From a virus, in the IMG/VR virus record IMGVR_UViG_3300030233_000111, positions 1 through 41,986 of that record: DNA of 41,986 nt; one strand, given 5' to 3'. Shown in pieces: positions 39,536 to 41,986 of this stretch. The notes below the pieces were generated by a model. That model was not told the origin of the DNA. It did not search any database and saw only the letters and a list, made by a program, of their open reading frames with translations. Made by a program: the position numbers and the translations under genes. Each line of letters starts with the position of its first letter. The stretch's first letter is position 1.

Positions 39536-41799
39536 AGACTACTGGAAGCGATCTTTTTGACGGCATAATCCTTAACCGGACGAAATCCGGGAATCGTCAC
39601 TCAATGACCCGGGTCACATATGTCGATGATGACGGACAGGAGTACAATTTCCAGGACTGGCTGCCAGGGATAAAGCTCGACAAAGTCGGTGATCCGCCCG
39701 AGTATGCAAATATCCAGTACGGGCCGGGTGCCGGGACGCTGGACATGAAGGTGTTAAACCACCGGGGCATATACAGCCCGGATCAGACGACCAGCCCATG
39801 GCGGGATCTTTTTAAGAGAGATCTTGAGGTCAGGATTTATGACGGAAAAAATGTCGGGAGCCTTCTGCGCGAATCGAGCCCGGTTAATTTGGCGCGGCCG
39901 ATCGACCTTTCTGATGGAATCGATTATTCGGCCACAGAGTTGGCAATCAATCAGTCTGCCGAAAATAAATACCGTGATGATTACGATTTTGGAGACACTG
40001 CCTATGCGGTTTATGAGTTCATTCCCAAATCATGGGGTGCAGATACATTTGAGGAAATATCGGTCACGGCCAATAGCGCGGCTTTTGAGGTTTTAGTTCA
40101 ATATGGCGGGACTGACGGCAGGAAGACATCTGCTGGGTGGACAGATCTTGGTGATACGGTAAACGGAACGGCCACATTTACTCTAGCTAAAAAAGCACCG
40201 TCTCTTCGTGTGGCGATATCCTGGACGCTTGGCACATGGGGTGCCGGAGATAAGGTTACTGCTATTTCTGTTGAAACATCTTCATCCTATCGGTTTTTAC
40301 GCCTCGGGACATTTTTGCTCAATGACCCGGATTTCAAAGATCCCAAGTCTCCATCAATCGGAAGCATAAAATTGTTTGGCCAAAATGCTTGGAAGCGGGC
40401 AGTGTCTGTTGATATAAACTTAAGCGATCTCACGACTGAGTCAGGAGGTGGGCTCTATATTGATGAGCTCCTGAAGAGGATATTTGATTTCTCAAATATC
40501 CCATACTCTGATTCAGACATCCCGGATCTTTCTTCTTATGGGCTCAGAACGCTTTCAAGCGGCTTTGGCAAGGTGATTAAGGTTGGAGAGGCGGTCAATT
40601 ATTTGCTGGACATTATCGGCAAAGATTACATCTTGAGGGTGAATGACTCAAATCAGGCGGTTGTGGTCGAGCGGGTTCAAGAGTTCCTTGGAGATTTTGT
40701 CCTGGATTTTCGCGACTATATCAATGCCCAAAAAATACTTAGATCTGATCGAGCAATCCAGCGCATCACAATTCAATCGGAAGAAAAAGAGGTTAAGCCA
40801 GAGGAAACTCTTGCCAGTGGATCTGTAAGTGGCAATGGAACGCTATCTTGGAATGGCCAGGCAAAAGATAAATATTTTGAAATCACAAATCAAAGTGGGG
40901 ATCTGGCACTGGACACGATTACCTTTGAGAACAGCTCTGTGAGTTATACAACAACTGGGTCGGGGTCTTTTACTCTTACGATTAAAGGAAGCCGGTTTAA
41001 GGGTGTTTTGAGTGGTGTTTCTTTTTCTGGCACTGGGGCAAATGACATGACCGTCAAGGGCGATTACCTTGGAGATGGGATCCACACATATAAAATCACG
41101 ATAAATACAGAGGGAACACCGGATACTTTTGACTGGGAAAGAGACGGTGTTAGCCAAGGTACAAATATCCCCATTCCAGAGTCTTCTGAGTATTCTGGCG
41201 AGGGGGCCGAATATACCTTGGAGCTTGGTGTTAAAATCCAGTTTGCTACTTTGGACACGCACAACACTGGGGATGAGTTTAGCTTTGTCGCGAGTACAGA
41301 GACACCTGAGTACCTTGGGGAGGCTGTTGATATATCCAACATGACCGAAAAGAATGGCCGCACCTTTTTGCTCACAAATCCGATTATCATTTCTGATACG
41401 GAAGCAAAAGAGCGTGCGCAGGACTATGTCGATGAGTATGGAACGCCGCTGTATGAGATTGATATCGATTATTACGGCATATTATCTTTTGCCGAACAGG
41501 GTGATTCGGTGGTAATATACAGCAAGGAGTTTAACGAATCTCGGATTTATCAAATCAAAAGCCTTGCTCATGAGATAAAATCTGAGGTGGACAAAAGAAG
41601 CCGGGTGCTGCTCGTTGACACCGGAATAAAATTGTCTGACCAAGGAGAGATTGTTTATAATCGTTCTTGGGGATCTGTCGCGGCAGACATTCCTTACAAT
41701 CGAGGATATGTTTATAATTCAAAAGATCCAATCGGCATCAGGTATGACGATGTTGACAAATCACAGTACACTAAAAATGTAGGAACCGGAGGAAACTGA
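39532..41799 (+). CDS. Tail tip / baseplate protein
   Basis: A 755-residue beta-rich protein with a TTG start overlapping the previous stop. A domain at about residues 430-600 is rich in Ser, Thr and Gly (SGSFTLTIKGS) and may be an inserted carbohydrate-binding-like fold. The segments on either side resemble a split tail-hub structure ending in RVLLVDTGIKLSD. It precedes the fibre gene and probably anchors it. Confidence 0.68.
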   Translation: MKTTGSDLFDGIILNRTKSGNRHSMTRVTYVDDDGQEYNFQDWLPGIKLDKVGDPPEYANIQYGPGAGTLDMKVLNHRGIYSPDQTTSPWRDLFKRDLEVRIYDGKNVGSLLRESSPVNLARPIDLSDGIDYSATELAINQSAENKYRDDYDFGDTAYAVYEFIPKSWGADTFEEISVTANSAAFEVLVQYGGTDGRKTSAGWTDLGDTVNGTATFTLAKKAPSLRVAISWTLGTWGAGDKVTAISVETSSSYRFLRLGTFLLNDPDFKDPKSPSIGSIKLFGQNAWKRAVSVDINLSDLTTESGGGLYIDELLKRIFDFSNIPYSDSDIPDLSSYGLRTLSSGFGKVIKVGEAVNYLLDIIGKDYILRVNDSNQAVVVERVQEFLGDFVLDFRDYINAQKILRSDRAIQRITIQSEEKEVKPEETLASGSVSGNGTLSWNGQAKDKYFEITNQSGDLALDTITFENSSVSYTTTGSGSFTLTIKGSRFKGVLSGVSFSGTGANDMTVKGDYLGDGIHTYKITINTEGTPDTFDWERDGVSQGTNIPIPESSEYSGEGAEYTLELGVKIQFATLDTHNTGDEFSFVASTETPEYLGEAVDISNMTEKNGRTFLLTNPIIISDTEAKERAQDYVDEYGTPLYEIDIDYYGILSFAEQGDSVVIYSKEFNESRIYQIKSLAHEIKSEVDKRSRVLLVDTGIKLSDQGEIVYNRSWGSVAADIPYNRGYVYNSKDPIGIRYDDVDKSQYTKNVGTGGN

Positions 41800-41957
41800 T
41801 GACACTTACGCCAGCTGATTATTATAATTTTAACCCAGGCGATCCAGTGGATGCGATCCCAATTGAAGAGAACAAAGAGACGACACGGACCGGGATCAAT
41901 CGCAATACATCAAGAATTGCAACATTGGAGGCGGGGAGCACGGCTGGTGGAAGTGAG
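41799..41957 (+). CDS. Tail fibre N-terminus (continues at position 2)
   Basis: The ATG overlaps the tail-tip stop (TGATG). The first 42 codons (MTLTPADYYNFNPGDPVDAI...) lead in frame into the sequence at the left end through the 46-base repeat. This N-terminus should attach the fibre to the tail tip. In the linear contig the frame runs into adapter sequence, so the break is an assembly effect. Confidence 0.88.
41912..41957. repeat. Terminal direct repeat, right copy
   Basis: Identical to the first 46 bases of the window. It marks the overlap where a circular assembly closes. Confidence 0.95.
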
Positions 41958-41986
41958 AGATCGGAAGAGCACACGTCTGAACTCCA
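41958..41986. other. Illumina TruSeq adapter remnant
   Basis: The final 29 bases begin AGATCGGAAGAGCACACGTC and match the standard TruSeq read-through adapter. They are sequencing artefact, not phage DNA, and should be trimmed. Confidence 0.97.

Noticed and set aside
41958-41986. Terminal sequence as a biological end or attachment site
   Set aside because: It matches the Illumina TruSeq adapter.
1-41986. Integrase, lysogeny module, CRISPR array or tRNA genes
   Set aside because: Read for on both strands and not found. The XRE proteins alone do not establish a temperate lifestyle.

Overview
The window is an essentially complete genome of a tailed phage, most likely a siphovirus (790-residue tape measure, HK97-type head, lambda-like tail gene order). 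The first 46 bases recur at 41912-41957, and the last 29 bases (41958-41986) are an Illumina TruSeq adapter. Removing the adapter and closing on the repeat gives a circle of 41,911 bp and restores one intact 675-residue tail-fibre gene that the linear contig cuts in two. The host is not identifiable from the sequence. A signal-peptide transglycosylase, small membrane proteins in the lysis block, and sialic-acid-type sugar genes suggest a Gram-negative host. I see no integrase, tRNA or CRISPR.

Layout. (1) 2-1915: tail fibre, continued from 41799. (2) 2026-6434: a surface-sugar cassette with its own promoter. It encodes a GT29-type sialyltransferase-like protein, a sulfotransferase-like protein, a short NeuB-like sialic acid synthase, a GT8 glycosyltransferase fused to a methyltransferase, and a second GT29-like protein. 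(3) 6431-9337: lysis and membrane block with a DUF5675-type protein, small membrane proteins and a class 3 lipase. (4) 9386-14570, minus strand: accessory and anti-defence genes (Panacea/DUF4065 protein, Dam-type methyltransferase, HNH nuclease, Lar-like protein). (5) 14571-14728: divergent control region with two promoters, each overlapped by a copy of a related 14-bp operator. (6) 14729-23177, plus strand: RecT and its exonuclease, SSB, O-like replication proteins with an iteron origin inside the gene, two XRE regulators, a RuvC-like resolvase and a transglycosylase. (7) 23170-25040: two more DNA methyltransferases. (8) 25047-41957: terminase, portal, MuF, a fused protease-scaffold-capsid protein, connectors, major tail protein, frameshifted tail chaperone, tape measure and tail tip.

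The most unusual part lies at 11.8-13.65 kb. Four consecutive single-gene units on the minus strand each end in an imperfect inverted repeat with ACAAC/GTTGT outer arms and a conserved GCGAYTAT/ATAGTCGC inner arm, separated by an unequal unpaired spacer. This is the architecture of integron gene cassettes with attC sites, without an integron integrase (CALIN-like), here inside a phage. The carried genes (adenine methyltransferase, HNH nuclease, Lar-like protein, one unknown) fit a role against host restriction.

The second system worth attention is the sialic-acid-like set: NeuB-like synthase, two GT29-like proteins, and a GT42/MptE-like protein placed inside the tail operon. The phage may add nonulosonic-acid-type sugars to the host surface or to its own virion, drawing precursors and CMP-activation from the host, because no neuA or neuC gene is present. 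This is inference from motifs and gene position.
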